DNA of 64,000 bases from Chitinophagaceae bacterium C216 (GTDB lineage Bacteria > Bacteroidota > Bacteroidia > Chitinophagales > Chitinophagaceae). A program made the translations under genes and the position numbers. The stretch is taken from the NCBI GenBank assembly GCA_028485475.2, contig CP144143.1, forward strand, positions 1,364,001 through 1,428,000, written 5' to 3'. Shown here piece by piece: positions 24,422 to 33,558 of this stretch (the stretch's first letter is position 1; every line of letters starts with the position of its first letter). Below the pieces are notes generated by a model. The model had not been told where the DNA came from. It made no database searches and was given only the letters and a program-made list of their open reading frames with translations.

Positions 24422-24907
24422 ATGATTGCGATTAGAAAGTCCCGTCCCGAAGATGAAGATGCCATATGGGATATTATTCGAAAAGTAATTGCCAGTGGCG
24501 ACACTTATGTATTTGATCCAAAATCCTCTAGAGAAGACATGCTAGCATTCTGGTGTAGCAAGGACAAACATACTTATGTGGCCACCATAGATGATCGAGT
24601 TGTAGGTACCTTTATCATTAAAGATAATCACCCTGGTCTAGGCTCACATATTGCCAATGCAGCTTACATGACCGCTCCGGAGGCGCGAGGATTAGGCGTA
24701 GGAAAAACTATGGGATTGTATTCTATAGAAGAAGCTCGTAAACTGGGATACAGAGCGATGCAATTTAATATTGTGGTTGCCAGCAATACCAATGCAGTCA
24801 ACCTTTGGAAAAAAATCGGATTTGAAATTATAGGAGAAATTCCGGAGGCGTTTAATCACCAAACAAACGGGTATACCAACGCATATATCATGTACCGCAG
24901 GCTGTAA
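24422..24907 (+). CDS. GNAT family N-acetyltransferase
   Basis: A 161-residue single-domain acetyltransferase. It begins IAIRKSRPEDEDAIWDIIRKV, has the central VGTFIIKDNHPGLGSHIANAAYM strand, and the acetyl-CoA binding loop EARGLGVGKTMG (Q/RxxGxG/A type) near residue 85. The closing FNIVVASNTNAVNLWKKIGF is characteristic of the family. The substrate is unknown. The stop codon lies in the loop of a terminator shared with the convergent mqo gene. Confidence 0.88.
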   Translation: MIAIRKSRPEDEDAIWDIIRKVIASGDTYVFDPKSSREDMLAFWCSKDKHTYVATIDDRVVGTFIIKDNHPGLGSHIANAAYMTAPEARGLGVGKTMGLYSIEEARKLGYRAMQFNIVVASNTNAVNLWKKIGFEIIGEIPEAFNHQTNGYTNAYIMYRRL

Positions 24908-24924
24908 CACCTGCGGTACTTTTT
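24892..24924. terminator. Shared terminator between GNAT gene and mqo
   Basis: GTACCGCAGG (24892-24901) pairs with CCTGCGGTAC (24910-24919) around an 8-base loop and runs into T's on the plus strand. The TAA of the acetyltransferase gene (24905-24907) is in the loop, and the mqo stop follows two bases later, so this single hairpin serves both convergent genes. Confidence 0.85.
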
Positions 24925-24925
24925 A

Positions 24926-26407
24926 TTAGACATCCAGTTCCAGTACTTTACTGGTACGGGCTCTTACTTCAGCTAGTAGTTGAGGATTATCTTCCAGATT
25001 TTGACCGAAGGAAGGAATGATCTTCAGCAAGCGTTCCATATTGGCTTCTGCTCTATCGGGGAAACATCTTTGCAGGAGTCTCAGCATAATGGATACCGCG
25101 GTGGATGCTCCCGGGGATGCTCCCAGTAGTGCAGATAATGTGCCATCGGCAGAAGTTACGATTTCGGTTCCGAACTGCAGAGAGGGACCATTGTTTTCAT
25201 CATTATGAATGACCTGTACTCTTTGACCTGCTTGCTGTAGTTTCCAGTCGGCCGGATTCGCTTCAGGATAGAAGCGTTTCAGTACTTCTATTCTTTCTTC
25301 AAAAGTGAGGCTTAATTGACGAATGAGATATTTCTCCAAATCGAGATTTTTAATGCCCACTTTGATGAGCGGAAAGATATTCCAATACTTAACGGTGCCA
25401 AATAAATCCCAGTAAGACCCCTCTTTCAGAAACTTTGTAGAGAAAGTGGCGAAAGGTCCAAACAGCAAGGCTTTTTTGCCATCGATCATACGGGCATCCA
25501 AATGCGGTACGCTCATAGGAGGTGCGCCCACTTCGGCTTGTCCGTATACTTTTGCGTGGTGTTTGTTACTAACATCGGGATTCTTGCACACGAGCCATTG
25601 TCCACCTACAGGAAAACCTCCGTATTTCTTGCCTTCTGGTATGTCGGATTTTTGAAGCAATTCCAGAGATCCGCCTCCTGCCCCGATGAACACGAATTTG
25701 GCTACTACATTGAATTTTTTTCCGGTATTCAGATCTTTTACCCTGAGCCGCCAGCGTTTATCTCTTTGTTGTTCGAGATTCCTTACTTCATGTTGTAAAT
25801 GTAGATGCGCTTTACCGCTGCTTTGTAATGAACGGATAAGCGCGCCCGTAATGGCTCCAAAGTTTACGTCGGTACCCAGTGCAGAATAAGTGGCTGCAAT
25901 TTTTTCGGAGGGATCACGCCCTTCCATGATTAAGGGGGCCCATTTCTTGATTACTTCAGGATCTTCGGTGTATTCCATATGCTGGAAAAGAGCGCTCCCC
26001 TGAAGGGCCTCATATCTTTTCCTCAAATAGGCTACATCTTTTTCACCTCTTACGAAGCTCATATGAGGAACCGAGCGAATAAAATCTTTGGGGTTAGCCA
26101 ATTTTTCTTGTTCGATAAGATAGGCCCAAAACTGTTTTGAAACCTCGAATTGTTCCATAATGGAACGTGCCTTTTCTGTACGTACTACACCATTCTCATC
26201 TTCCGGAGTATAATTCAATTCGCATAATGCCGCATGGCCGGTTCCTGCATTATTCCATGCATCTGAGCTTTCTCCGGCTACATAGTTCAATCGTTCGAAT
26301 ATGTGAATGGATTTGTCGGAAGCAAACTGGTTGATAAGCATTCCTAGTGTGGCAGTCATAATTCCGCCACCAATCAGTGCAACATCTGTTTCTAATGTTT
26401 CTTTCAT
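24926..26407 (-). CDS. mqo: Malate:quinone oxidoreductase
   Basis: Oxidises malate to oxaloacetate and feeds electrons to quinone, in the TCA cycle. The 493-residue protein is in the FAD-dependent Mqo family: an N-terminal GGGIMTATLGMLI nucleotide motif (around residue 13), ERLNYVAGESSDAWNNAGTGHAALCELNYTP, VFIGAGGGSLELLQKSDIPE, GFPVGGQWLVC, and near the C-terminus GASPGASTAV. Length and motifs are standard. It is monocistronic with a terminator at 24892-24924 and a 404-base region in front of it. Confidence 0.95.
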   Translation of the reverse strand: MKETLETDVALIGGGIMTATLGMLINQFASDKSIHIFERLNYVAGESSDAWNNAGTGHAALCELNYTPEDENGVVRTEKARSIMEQFEVSKQFWAYLIEQEKLANPKDFIRSVPHMSFVRGEKDVAYLRKRYEALQGSALFQHMEYTEDPEVIKKWAPLIMEGRDPSEKIAATYSALGTDVNFGAITGALIRSLQSSGKAHLHLQHEVRNLEQQRDKRWRLRVKDLNTGKKFNVVAKFVFIGAGGGSLELLQKSDIPEGKKYGGFPVGGQWLVCKNPDVSNKHHAKVYGQAEVGAPPMSVPHLDARMIDGKKALLFGPFATFSTKFLKEGSYWDLFGTVKYWNIFPLIKVGIKNLDLEKYLIRQLSLTFEERIEVLKRFYPEANPADWKLQQAGQRVQVIHNDENNGPSLQFGTEIVTSADGTLSALLGASPGASTAVSIMLRLLQRCFPDRAEANMERLLKIIPSFGQNLEDNPQLLAEVRARTSKVLELDV

Positions 26408-26811
26408 TGTTTTATAACCTATGTAATATATGACTTAACTGTTTCCACATTATGTTGAGGTGAAAACCTATTACTGATAGTTTCTGAAGGGGAAACGTCA
26501 GCCTTCGGATGTTGATACCTCTCTACGGTACAGGTTTTTATTGCTGTGAAATGTTTATAAACCTTGTTCATTTACAGTTCTGCACCATCCTGTCATAACA
26601 TGTTATTTTAAAGAGCCCAATGAACAAAAACGACAGTTATACGGAAGTAATTGATTGATTTTGAAGATTCTGTTATCATCTTATCCGTATAGGGTCTGCG
26701 GGTAAATGTATATAAATGTTTTCAATTTTAAAATTCATATTAGGACGAATTTTCTTGTCTCCAAAACTGTTTTGTCACATGAAAGGCAGTGTTGATAAGG
26801 ATTTCAAGGGA
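26408..26811. other. 404-base gap between the ABC-F gene and mqo
   Basis: No open frame of conserved appearance, tRNA or recognised RNA was found here. It contains the 5' region of mqo; no TAnnTTTG box with a good upstream partner was seen. The composition is A/T-rich in its last 150 bases. Confidence 0.6.
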
Positions 26812-28695
26812 TTAACCTTCGATGAGTTCGCTCAATTCCAACCAGCGCAATTCCTTCTCGTCTAACAGGGAGGTAATCTCTGCAATCCTTTCCGATAATT
26901 GTTGCAATGTCTCGTAAGGTAGGTTGCCTTGATGGAGTTGTTCGGTAATGGAATCTTTTTCCTGAGTAAGTGCTTCTATTTCTTTTCCCAATAGTTCAAA
27001 CTCGCGTTTATCCTTAAAGGATACTTTCTTTCTCTTTTCAGAAGCAGGGGAGCCATGCTGAGCCGTTTTTGAAGTTGCCTGAACGGTACTAGCAACTTGT
27101 TTTTTAACCTCTTCTTCCAATCGGTATTGGGTGTAGTTGCCGGGAAAATCTCTGATGACGCCATCCCCCTCAAAAACCAACAAATGGTCTACCAAGCGGT
27201 CCATAAAGTAGCGGTCGTGACTTACGATCAGCAGGCACCCCGGGAATTCCATTAGAAAATTTTCCAGCACACCCAACGTAGGAAGGTCAAGATCATTAGT
27301 AGGTTCGTCCAGTATTAAGAAATTAGGGTTTTTAAACAATACTGAAAGTAGATGCAGCCTGCGTTTTTCACCTCCACTTAATTTACTGATGTAGGAATAT
27401 TGTTTTTCTGCATTAAACAGAAAGAGCTCTAAAAATTGTGCGGCACTTAAAGTACCACCTTTGGCTAGCGGAAAATTTTCTGCAATACTTTTTACAAATT
27501 CAATAACCCGCATGTCGTTTTTTAGCTCCAGCCCATGCTGCGAGTAATTGCCAAATACAACTGTATCTCCGATGTTGATTTTACCACTGTCTGGAGGGGT
27601 GAGGCCTTGCAGGATATTGAGAAATGTAGACTTCCCCACACCATTTTTACCAACAACACCCACGCGCTCCCCTTTTTTAAAAGTATAATCGAAGCCTGCC
27701 AATATTTTTTTCTCGCCGAAAGATTTATACACTTTTTTCATCTCTACTACCTTACCTCCTAGGCGATTCATCTTCATTTGTAATTGCAACTGCTCATCTA
27801 CAATTTTTTGCTTCGCCTTCTTCTCAATGCTATAGAAGTTCTCTTCTCTGCTGCGCGCCTTGGTGGTACGAGCCTTGGGTTGTCGGCGCATCCACTCCAA
27901 TTCGCGGCGGTAAAGGTTTTTGGCCTTATCGATACTGGCTTGTTCGTTTTCTATCCGCTGTGCTTTTTTTTCTAGATAATTTTCATAATCTCCTTTATGT
28001 ACATATAGATTGCCGCCATCCATTTCCCATATTTCGTTGCATACAGCATCGAGAAAATATCTGTCGTGCGTAACCAGTAAAAGCGTAAGATTTTCTTTAT
28101 TAAGATAATGTTCCAGCCATTCTACCATCTCTACATCCAGATGGTTGGTAGGCTCGTCCATAATCAGTAGTATATGTTTATGCTCAAAACCGATATCAAT
28201 AAGCGTTTTGGCTAATGCCACTCTCTTCTTTTGTCCACCACTGAGATGTTTCACTAAGGTGTCGAGCTGATGAATGTTGAGCTTGCCAAAAATCTGCTTC
28301 ACTTTTGCCTCAAAATCCCATGCCTGCAATTCATCCATAGCCACAAGGGCTTCGGCTATGAGATCGGGATTATTACTTTCACTGGCCGATTCATACTTTT
28401 TAATGGCCTCTATGACCGGGCTGTTATGAAAGAAAATATTGTCTGCAATTGTTTTTTCAGGGTCTAAATCGGGCTCCTGTTCGAAAAGTACGATATCTAC
28501 ATCTTTATGAATCCATAGCTTTCCATTATCGGGTGTTTCCTTGCCTGCCAGTATTTTTAGTAAGGTAGACTTACCGGTTCCGTTGCGGGCTACAAGAGCA
28601 ATTTTATCGCCTTCTTCAATGTGAAACGAGATATTGGAAAACAAAGGCTGGATGCCATAGCTTTTTTCTAAAGATTCCGCAGATACGTAATGCAT
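26812..28695 (-). CDS. uup: ABC-F family ATPase (Uup type)
   Basis: A 627-residue soluble protein with two ABC domains and no membrane segments, typical of ABC-F ribosome-associated factors that relieve stalled or misfolded translation states; Uup is also tied to DNA recombination (established for E. coli). Domain 1 has GTGKSTLLKIL and LSGGQKKRVALAKTL with LLIMDEPTNHLD; domain 2 has GVGKSTFLNIL, LSGGEKRRLHLLSV and LILDEPTNDLD. The segment between them (residues about 230-320) is the P-site tRNA interaction motif linker, with an arginine-rich GWMRR-like part (LEWMRRQPKARTTKARS). A C-terminal coiled coil of about 90 residues, the mark of Uup, closes the protein. Promoter at 28753-28760. Confidence 0.9.
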   Translation of the reverse strand: MHYVSAESLEKSYGIQPLFSNISFHIEEGDKIALVARNGTGKSTLLKILAGKETPDNGKLWIHKDVDIVLFEQEPDLDPEKTIADNIFFHNSPVIEAIKKYESASESNNPDLIAEALVAMDELQAWDFEAKVKQIFGKLNIHQLDTLVKHLSGGQKKRVALAKTLIDIGFEHKHILLIMDEPTNHLDVEMVEWLEHYLNKENLTLLLVTHDRYFLDAVCNEIWEMDGGNLYVHKGDYENYLEKKAQRIENEQASIDKAKNLYRRELEWMRRQPKARTTKARSREENFYSIEKKAKQKIVDEQLQLQMKMNRLGGKVVEMKKVYKSFGEKKILAGFDYTFKKGERVGVVGKNGVGKSTFLNILQGLTPPDSGKINIGDTVVFGNYSQHGLELKNDMRVIEFVKSIAENFPLAKGGTLSAAQFLELFLFNAEKQYSYISKLSGGEKRRLHLLSVLFKNPNFLILDEPTNDLDLPTLGVLENFLMEFPGCLLIVSHDRYFMDRLVDHLLVFEGDGVIRDFPGNYTQYRLEEEVKKQVASTVQATSKTAQHGSPASEKRKKVSFKDKREFELLGKEIEALTQEKDSITEQLHQGNLPYETLQQLSERIAEITSLLDEKELRWLELSELIEG

Positions 28696-28752
28696 GACTC
28701 AAATTATACTCAATCCTTCAATTATCAGTGTTGATGAACACTGATTAATGCG

Positions 28753-28760
28753 CAAAGGTA
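28753..28760 (-). promoter_or_regulatory. -7 box of the ABC-F gene (TACCTTTG)
   Basis: The minus strand reads TACCTTTGCG, an exact TAnnTTTG match, giving an expected start near 28746 and a leader of about 50 bases before the ATG at 28695. A TTTG lies 23 bases upstream and may act as the -33 box. Confidence 0.5.
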
Positions 28761-28883
28761 GGTAGAATGTACAAAGCATATTGCAAATATTACCCTAATA
28801 AAAATCCCGGAAAGGTGATCTGAAGTAGTGATACTTTGCAAGATTCCGTTCCGGGAAATAGCTATTAATGCTGTGACGCTTAA

Positions 28884-30218
28884 TTAGAAAAATGCAGTTA
28901 GTTTTAAACCTAATCCTACATAGTTCATTTTTTCCTTTGCCTGAGCATTGAGATTCTCGTCCATATCATCATCGGCAATGATATCATTGAAGGTATATTT
29001 TACCGTTGAGTTCATTCTATGATAATCTGCATATGCGGTTATCCCAATACGATTATTGAATTTATAGGTGAGCGTAGTGCCGCCTCCCCATCTGAAACCA
29101 TTGGAAGGTTTGTAATCTGCAATTTCGAGTTCATTAGTGGGAGTATCGATAAGATCGCTTTTAATGAAAATCTTACCGCTAGCGCCACTAGAATAGCCCA
29201 TGGAACCTTTTACCATAAGCTGCAACCTGTCGCTGAGTGAATGCGAAAAGTAGGGGCCTACACTGAAATTGAGAAACCCTAACGATTGGGTTACGATATC
29301 ATAAGTTTCAGGTTCATCATCTAATTCAAAGGACACTCCTTTCACTGGGAAACTGGTGAAGGAGAATGTACCACCCAACCCCCAGTTCTTTGTGAAGAAA
29401 TAGGCTCCTTCTATTCCGGCCTCTAAGCCTGTTTCTTTCTTATCATCTAATTCAGATTCCTTCAGGAAATTGGTAGTAGATAATGCTGTACCTACTTTCA
29501 AGGATAAGAAGGAGGGTTTGTCACTGGTTCTATCTTTATACCCTAAGTAGTCGCCTTTGTTTTTATATATCTTGTCGATAAAGAAATAACCCAGTTCGGA
29601 AGACAAAATCCCAATTCCTGCACCGGCCAGCACGTCCGAAATCCAGTGTCTATTATTAAGGTTACGACCAAGAGCTGTAAAGGTAGCAGCACTATAAGCC
29701 CCGATACTGTAAGCCGGATTTACGAGTCCGTATTCTTTATGTAGGAAGGATGCATTGTTAAAGGCATTGGCTGTATGGCCAGAGGGGAATGAATTTTTTG
29801 TAGAACCATCGGGCCTTTCCACCTTAGCCGTATACTTAATAGAGTTTACAATAATAGCCATAATGGCAGCGCTACTGGCATAGGATAAGGTGGCTCTTCC
29901 CAGATTATTCCGTCCTTTAACGCCGGCAAACTTTAAACCAAATACGGTTGCTGCGGGAACGTATTGTAAATAGTCGTCATAATGTCTTCGGAAGGTGGGT
30001 ATATAGCGGTTTCTTAACTCGCGAATTTTTTCTCTGTCATTCCATGTTGCAGCAGATGCCCCGAAAAGAATTGTTGGCGCCACTGCTTTTTTTACCCAAT
30101 CTCTTTGAAAGAAGGTAGGATGGTCGGAGGAAAAATTATTTGCAAGCGTGGAGTCCTGAGTTTGTGCTTTTAGCAAAAGAGGGGCGAGAAGTGGGACGAT
30201 GAATAATCGTTTAGTCAT
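28884..30218 (-). CDS. PAP2 phosphatase fused to an outer-membrane beta-barrel-like domain
   Basis: A 444-residue protein with a signal peptide (ending near LLKAQ), a PAP2 acid-phosphatase domain and a C-terminal beta-rich domain. The phosphatase motifs are the KxxxxxxRP-type site (KVERPDGS), PSGHTANAF near residue 145, and RNLNNRHWISDVLAGAGIG with the catalytic histidine; one or two hydrophobic helices occur in this part. Residues about 240-444 have alternating beta strands, LGFLNFSVGPYFSHSL and GFRWGGGTTLTYKFNNRIGITAYADYH, ending in an aromatic residue (LTAFF), as in outer-membrane barrels. A likely envelope lipid or lipid-A phosphatase, but the placement is inference. A terminator of the upstream SDR gene lies at 30258-30285. 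Confidence 0.85.
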   Translation of the reverse strand: MTKRLFIVPLLAPLLLKAQTQDSTLANNFSSDHPTFFQRDWVKKAVAPTILFGASAATWNDREKIRELRNRYIPTFRRHYDDYLQYVPAATVFGLKFAGVKGRNNLGRATLSYASSAAIMAIIVNSIKYTAKVERPDGSTKNSFPSGHTANAFNNASFLHKEYGLVNPAYSIGAYSAATFTALGRNLNNRHWISDVLAGAGIGILSSELGYFFIDKIYKNKGDYLGYKDRTSDKPSFLSLKVGTALSTTNFLKESELDDKKETGLEAGIEGAYFFTKNWGLGGTFSFTSFPVKGVSFELDDEPETYDIVTQSLGFLNFSVGPYFSHSLSDRLQLMVKGSMGYSSGASGKIFIKSDLIDTPTNELEIADYKPSNGFRWGGGTTLTYKFNNRIGITAYADYHRMNSTVKYTFNDIIADDDMDENLNAQAKEKMNYVGLGLKLTAFF

Positions 30219-30257
30219 AATTGTTTGTTTTGATTGATAATGAGCGATAAAAATAAA

Positions 30258-30285
30258 AAAACTCTTTCGTTGGAGAAAGAGTTTT
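30258..30285 (-). terminator. Terminator of the SDR gene
   Basis: AAAACTCTTTC and GAAAGAGTTTT form an 11-bp stem around a 6-base loop; on the minus strand it is followed by TTTATTTTTATC, a good T-tract. Confidence 0.85.
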
Positions 30286-30316
30286 GAAGTAAAAGTAGTA
30301 ACTCGAAATATGAGAG

Positions 30317-31102
30317 TTATATTGATTTTAAAAGTCCTCCATCTACCGGAATACTGGTTCCTGTGATATAAGAAGCTTGTTCTGATGCCAAGAATGTTAC
30401 TAAACTGGCAAGTTCTTCGGGCTTGCCAAGTCTTTGCAGTGGGATGTCGGCCTCGGCTTTTTGTGTAATAGCTTCGAGGGTGGTATTTTGCGCCTGAGCT
30501 TGTAGTGTGAACAATTCTCTCAGTCTTTCGGTATCAAAATTACCAGTGAGAATATTGTTTACGGTAATGTTGTATTTGCCAACATCGCGTGCTAGTGTTT
30601 TACCCCAGGCTACTACAGCAGCACGGATGGTATTGGATAAGGCCAGATTGTCGGCCGGCTCTTTTACAGTGCGTGAGGTGAGGTTAATAATACGGCCGTA
30701 CTGCTTTTCCTTCATGGCTTGCAATGCTAGGCTGGTAGTGTACTGCACTGTTTGGAAAAGTAACGAAAAGGCTGCTTGGTAGTCAGCATCGGTTTGCTCA
30801 CTAACGGTTCCGGCTTTAGGACCATTGGTGTTGTTTATTAGGATATCAACACTATGACTGCTGAAGTAGTCATTCATGATAGCTTTATAGCGCCCGTAGT
30901 CTGAAAAGTCTGCAACAATATATCCGTGTTGCTGTTCTTCTGTCACGGGAAGTTCTTGCAACACCTTTTTGAGTTTTTCCTCATTGCGCGCCACAATGGT
31001 TACCGATGCACCGCTGGCTGCAAGCTGCATAGCAATAGCTTTTCCTAACCCTTGGCTAGCTCCTCCCACTAAAGCTTTACGGCCTTTTAAAACAATATTC
31101 AT
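30317..31102 (-). CDS. SDR family oxidoreductase with altered catalytic site
   Basis: A 261-residue short-chain dehydrogenase/reductase. The cofactor loop is GGASQGLGKAIA near residue 13, and the NxNG-type strand DILINNTNGPKAG is present. The C-terminus ends SLVTFLASEQASYITGTSIPVDGG, a standard SDR finish. At the active site the conserved serine (NLTSRT) is present, but the Tyr-x3-Lys pair is replaced by Ser-x3-Arg in LALSNTIRAAV; such BKR-like proteins, with an LSNT/R segment, are known and of uncertain activity. It is monocistronic between an M1 peptidase and a terminator. Confidence 0.9.
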   Translation of the reverse strand: MNIVLKGRKALVGGASQGLGKAIAMQLAASGASVTIVARNEEKLKKVLQELPVTEEQQHGYIVADFSDYGRYKAIMNDYFSSHSVDILINNTNGPKAGTVSEQTDADYQAAFSLLFQTVQYTTSLALQAMKEKQYGRIINLTSRTVKEPADNLALSNTIRAAVVAWGKTLARDVGKYNITVNNILTGNFDTERLRELFTLQAQAQNTTLEAITQKAEADIPLQRLGKPEELASLVTFLASEQASYITGTSIPVDGGLLKSI

Positions 31103-31134
31103 AGTTCCCTATTTTTATATGATGCTTATAAAAA

Positions 31135-32715
31135 TTATAGGTTCCCTTCTGTTTTCAGTTTGTCGAAAAACTCGTCCAGATTTGTACCTAACGATTTTTC
31201 GAAAGAGGCTTTTAAGTCCTCGGGTTGCGGATGTTTATGCCGCCACTCTTTAAAGTATTGCTGAAAAGCTGCATCCAACTGATCCTTTCCAAAGCGTTTT
31301 TCCATCTCGTAAACCCAAACGGCTGTTTTTATATAAGATATAATGCCGTATTCTTCTGATGACTTAAAATTGGCAGCAGGCTGGTCAATCACCTGTGTCA
31401 TCGGAATCTGTTTCATGGCATTATATAAAAGCGACTGGAATTGATTCAGTGGCAACTTTTTCAGTTCGGGGGGGATTTGATCTCCAAATATGGAGTTATA
31501 TCGGTGCTTTTCGGCTTCATATCGAAACTGATAATAGGTGTTGAGACCTTCATCTTGCCAAGTGTGTTCTCTTTCATTGCTCCCCAACATACTCATAAAC
31601 CAGTTGTGGCCGATCTCGTGTGCAATCACACCGTCCAAATACTCTTTGCTGGCTCCTGGTACTGTAATCAAGGTAATCATGGGATATTCCATACCGCCAC
31701 TGGAATTGTTTTTAGGGCCTTCAAAAACTTGCACGGTGGGATATTCGTATTCGCCGATAGCCATGCTATAAAATCTGGTAGCATCTTTGGCATAGTCCAC
31801 ACTGTTTTTCCAAATAGTTTCAGGTTTATTTTTATAGTAGGTAAATACATCTACAGTTTTTCCTGATGGAAGTACCAATGTATCGTATTGAATTACGACA
31901 TTCTTTTCTGCAAACCATGCAAAGTCCGGAACGTTTTTCGCAATATAGGTAAGTGTTTTATTGCCGGGCTTGCCTTGGTATAACTGCGGAACTGTATCGC
32001 GGTAGGTAGCGTTGAATGTGCCTATTTTTTTGTATTGCTCCCGTTCGTCTTCATTTTGTAACACACCGGTAGCACCTACTACATATTCTCCCGGAAGTGT
32101 AATATTTACTTTAAAGTTTCCGTATTCACTGTAATATTCACCCATGCTTAGATAAGGAAACTCATGCCACCCTTTTTTATCAAACACTGCGGGTTTGGGA
32201 TACCATTGGGTAGCCATGAACTGACCATCGGCATAACCCGATCGTGAAAAATAGGAGGGGAGTTTTACGTAGAAATCTGTTTGAATATTGGTAGACTCTC
32301 CCGGTTTTAATCCTTTTGGGAGTACTACTTTAATAATGTCGATATATTGAGGATTGCTGTGCGGTTCGGTTTTCGCTGCTTTGCCGTTTAATTTAAAGTT
32401 GAGTCCATCGATATATCCATAAGTAATGCTCGATAAATCTTCTTGTGAGGTAGGATCAGTTTTTATTTGCTGGAACAAAGCGGTGCTGTCGTGTTTATAG
32501 GCATTAGGCCAGATGTGAAACCAGATGTAGTTCAGGGTTTCCGGCGAATTATTTTTGTATTGAATACTGATGTTGCCTTTTAGGGCATTGGCTTTGTCAT
32601 CGAGTGTAACATTTATTGTGTAATCTACATCTTGCTGCCAGTAGGTATTACTATCCTGACCATACACAAAGAGTACGGAACACCAGATTACAATAGTTGA
32701 AAAAATGTACTTCAT
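31135..32715 (-). CDS. M1 family zinc aminopeptidase-like protein, secreted
   Basis: A 526-residue metallopeptidase with a signal peptide (cut near VYGQ). The zinc site HEIGHNWF (HExxH) is at about residues 366-373, with the third ligand glutamate in EREHTWQDEGL 18 residues further; the exopeptidase motif reads GGMEYP in place of GAMEN, which is common in the Bacteroidota branch. The preceding N-terminal beta domain is complete. The protein ends soon after the catalytic domain (LKTEGNL), lacking the C-terminal helical repeat domain of the long M1 enzymes, so it is a compact member. Its start is not clearly preceded by a promoter box. Confidence 0.9.
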   Translation of the reverse strand: MKYIFSTIVIWCSVLFVYGQDSNTYWQQDVDYTINVTLDDKANALKGNISIQYKNNSPETLNYIWFHIWPNAYKHDSTALFQQIKTDPTSQEDLSSITYGYIDGLNFKLNGKAAKTEPHSNPQYIDIIKVVLPKGLKPGESTNIQTDFYVKLPSYFSRSGYADGQFMATQWYPKPAVFDKKGWHEFPYLSMGEYYSEYGNFKVNITLPGEYVVGATGVLQNEDEREQYKKIGTFNATYRDTVPQLYQGKPGNKTLTYIAKNVPDFAWFAEKNVVIQYDTLVLPSGKTVDVFTYYKNKPETIWKNSVDYAKDATRFYSMAIGEYEYPTVQVFEGPKNNSSGGMEYPMITLITVPGASKEYLDGVIAHEIGHNWFMSMLGSNEREHTWQDEGLNTYYQFRYEAEKHRYNSIFGDQIPPELKKLPLNQFQSLLYNAMKQIPMTQVIDQPAANFKSSEEYGIISYIKTAVWVYEMEKRFGKDQLDAAFQQYFKEWRHKHPQPEDLKASFEKSLGTNLDEFFDKLKTEGNL

Positions 32716-32800
32716 ACAAAATGCTTAATGTTGTTAATTGAAATAAAGTTTATAATATAGGTTAGAATGCGAAGATGCAATATATTGTTTAAAAGAAAAG

Positions 32801-33505
32801 CTAATAGCGTCTGTACTTAGTTTTGGGATGAGGAGTAGTAGCGAAAAAACGTACCAGCAGCAATCCTGCTAGAAAACCACCTACATGGGCTGCATAAGCT
32901 ACTCCGCCGCCTTCTCTACCCAAGTTGCCCATACCTTCTAACACTTGTAGGGCTATCCACAGTCCTAGTGCTATAAAAGCATTCACCCTTATAACAAAGG
33001 GAAAAACGAACATGCGAATACTATTGCGGGGAAACAATATCATATAACCTCCCAAGACGCCCGATATAGCACCCGAAGCGCCAATACAGGGAATATACAG
33101 ACCACAATGAGTATAGTAGGCCATAAATACATGGGCTGCGGATGCCAACACGCCGCATAATAGATAAAAAATAAGATAGCGTAAATGTCCCATGGCGTTT
33201 TCCAGATTATCGCCAAAAATCGAGAGATATAACATATTACCTATAATATGGGCAATACTACCGTGCATGAACATTGCAGTGAATATGGTGCCATATATGT
33301 TGATGGGAGTATGCAAAAGACCACCTCCTACAATATCTCTTCCTGTAAGTATTTCTTCAGGAATAAGTGCGTAGCTCATCAGAAACGCCTCGTTGGAACC
33401 TAATCTTTGGGCAAATATGAAAACGACCACGTTAATGATAATAAGCAAATAATTAATGAACGGAGTTATAGTACGACCGGTGTTATCATCTCCAATAGGA
33501 ATCAT
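32801..33505 (-). CDS. Rhomboid family intramembrane serine protease
   Basis: A 234-residue polytopic membrane protein with about six helices. The catalytic serine is in GASGAISGVLGG (about residue 143) and the catalytic histidine in YAAHVGGFLAGL (about residue 212); the conserved N-terminal PHAxxxH-type segment is seen as FMHGSIAHIIGNMLYL. It begins near IPIGDDNTGRTITPFINYLLI and closes with a short basic tail. The substrate is unknown. It is on the same strand and follows the DnaJ-domain gene by about 50 bases, so the two may share a transcript. Confidence 0.93.
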   Translation of the reverse strand: MIPIGDDNTGRTITPFINYLLIIINVVVFIFAQRLGSNEAFLMSYALIPEEILTGRDIVGGGLLHTPINIYGTIFTAMFMHGSIAHIIGNMLYLSIFGDNLENAMGHLRYLIFYLLCGVLASAAHVFMAYYTHCGLYIPCIGASGAISGVLGGYMILFPRNSIRMFVFPFVIRVNAFIALGLWIALQVLEGMGNLGREGGGVAYAAHVGGFLAGLLLVRFFATTPHPKTKYRRY

Positions 33506-33558
33506 ATTGCTTATTTTATTTATGAAAGATAAAATTTATAAAGCAGATTCGCAGGAAT

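Noticed and set aside
28805-28856. Inverted repeat TCCCGGAA ... TTCCGGGA between the ABC-F and PAP2 genes as a terminator.
   Set aside because: The 36-base loop is too long and neither strand has a T-tract in the right place.
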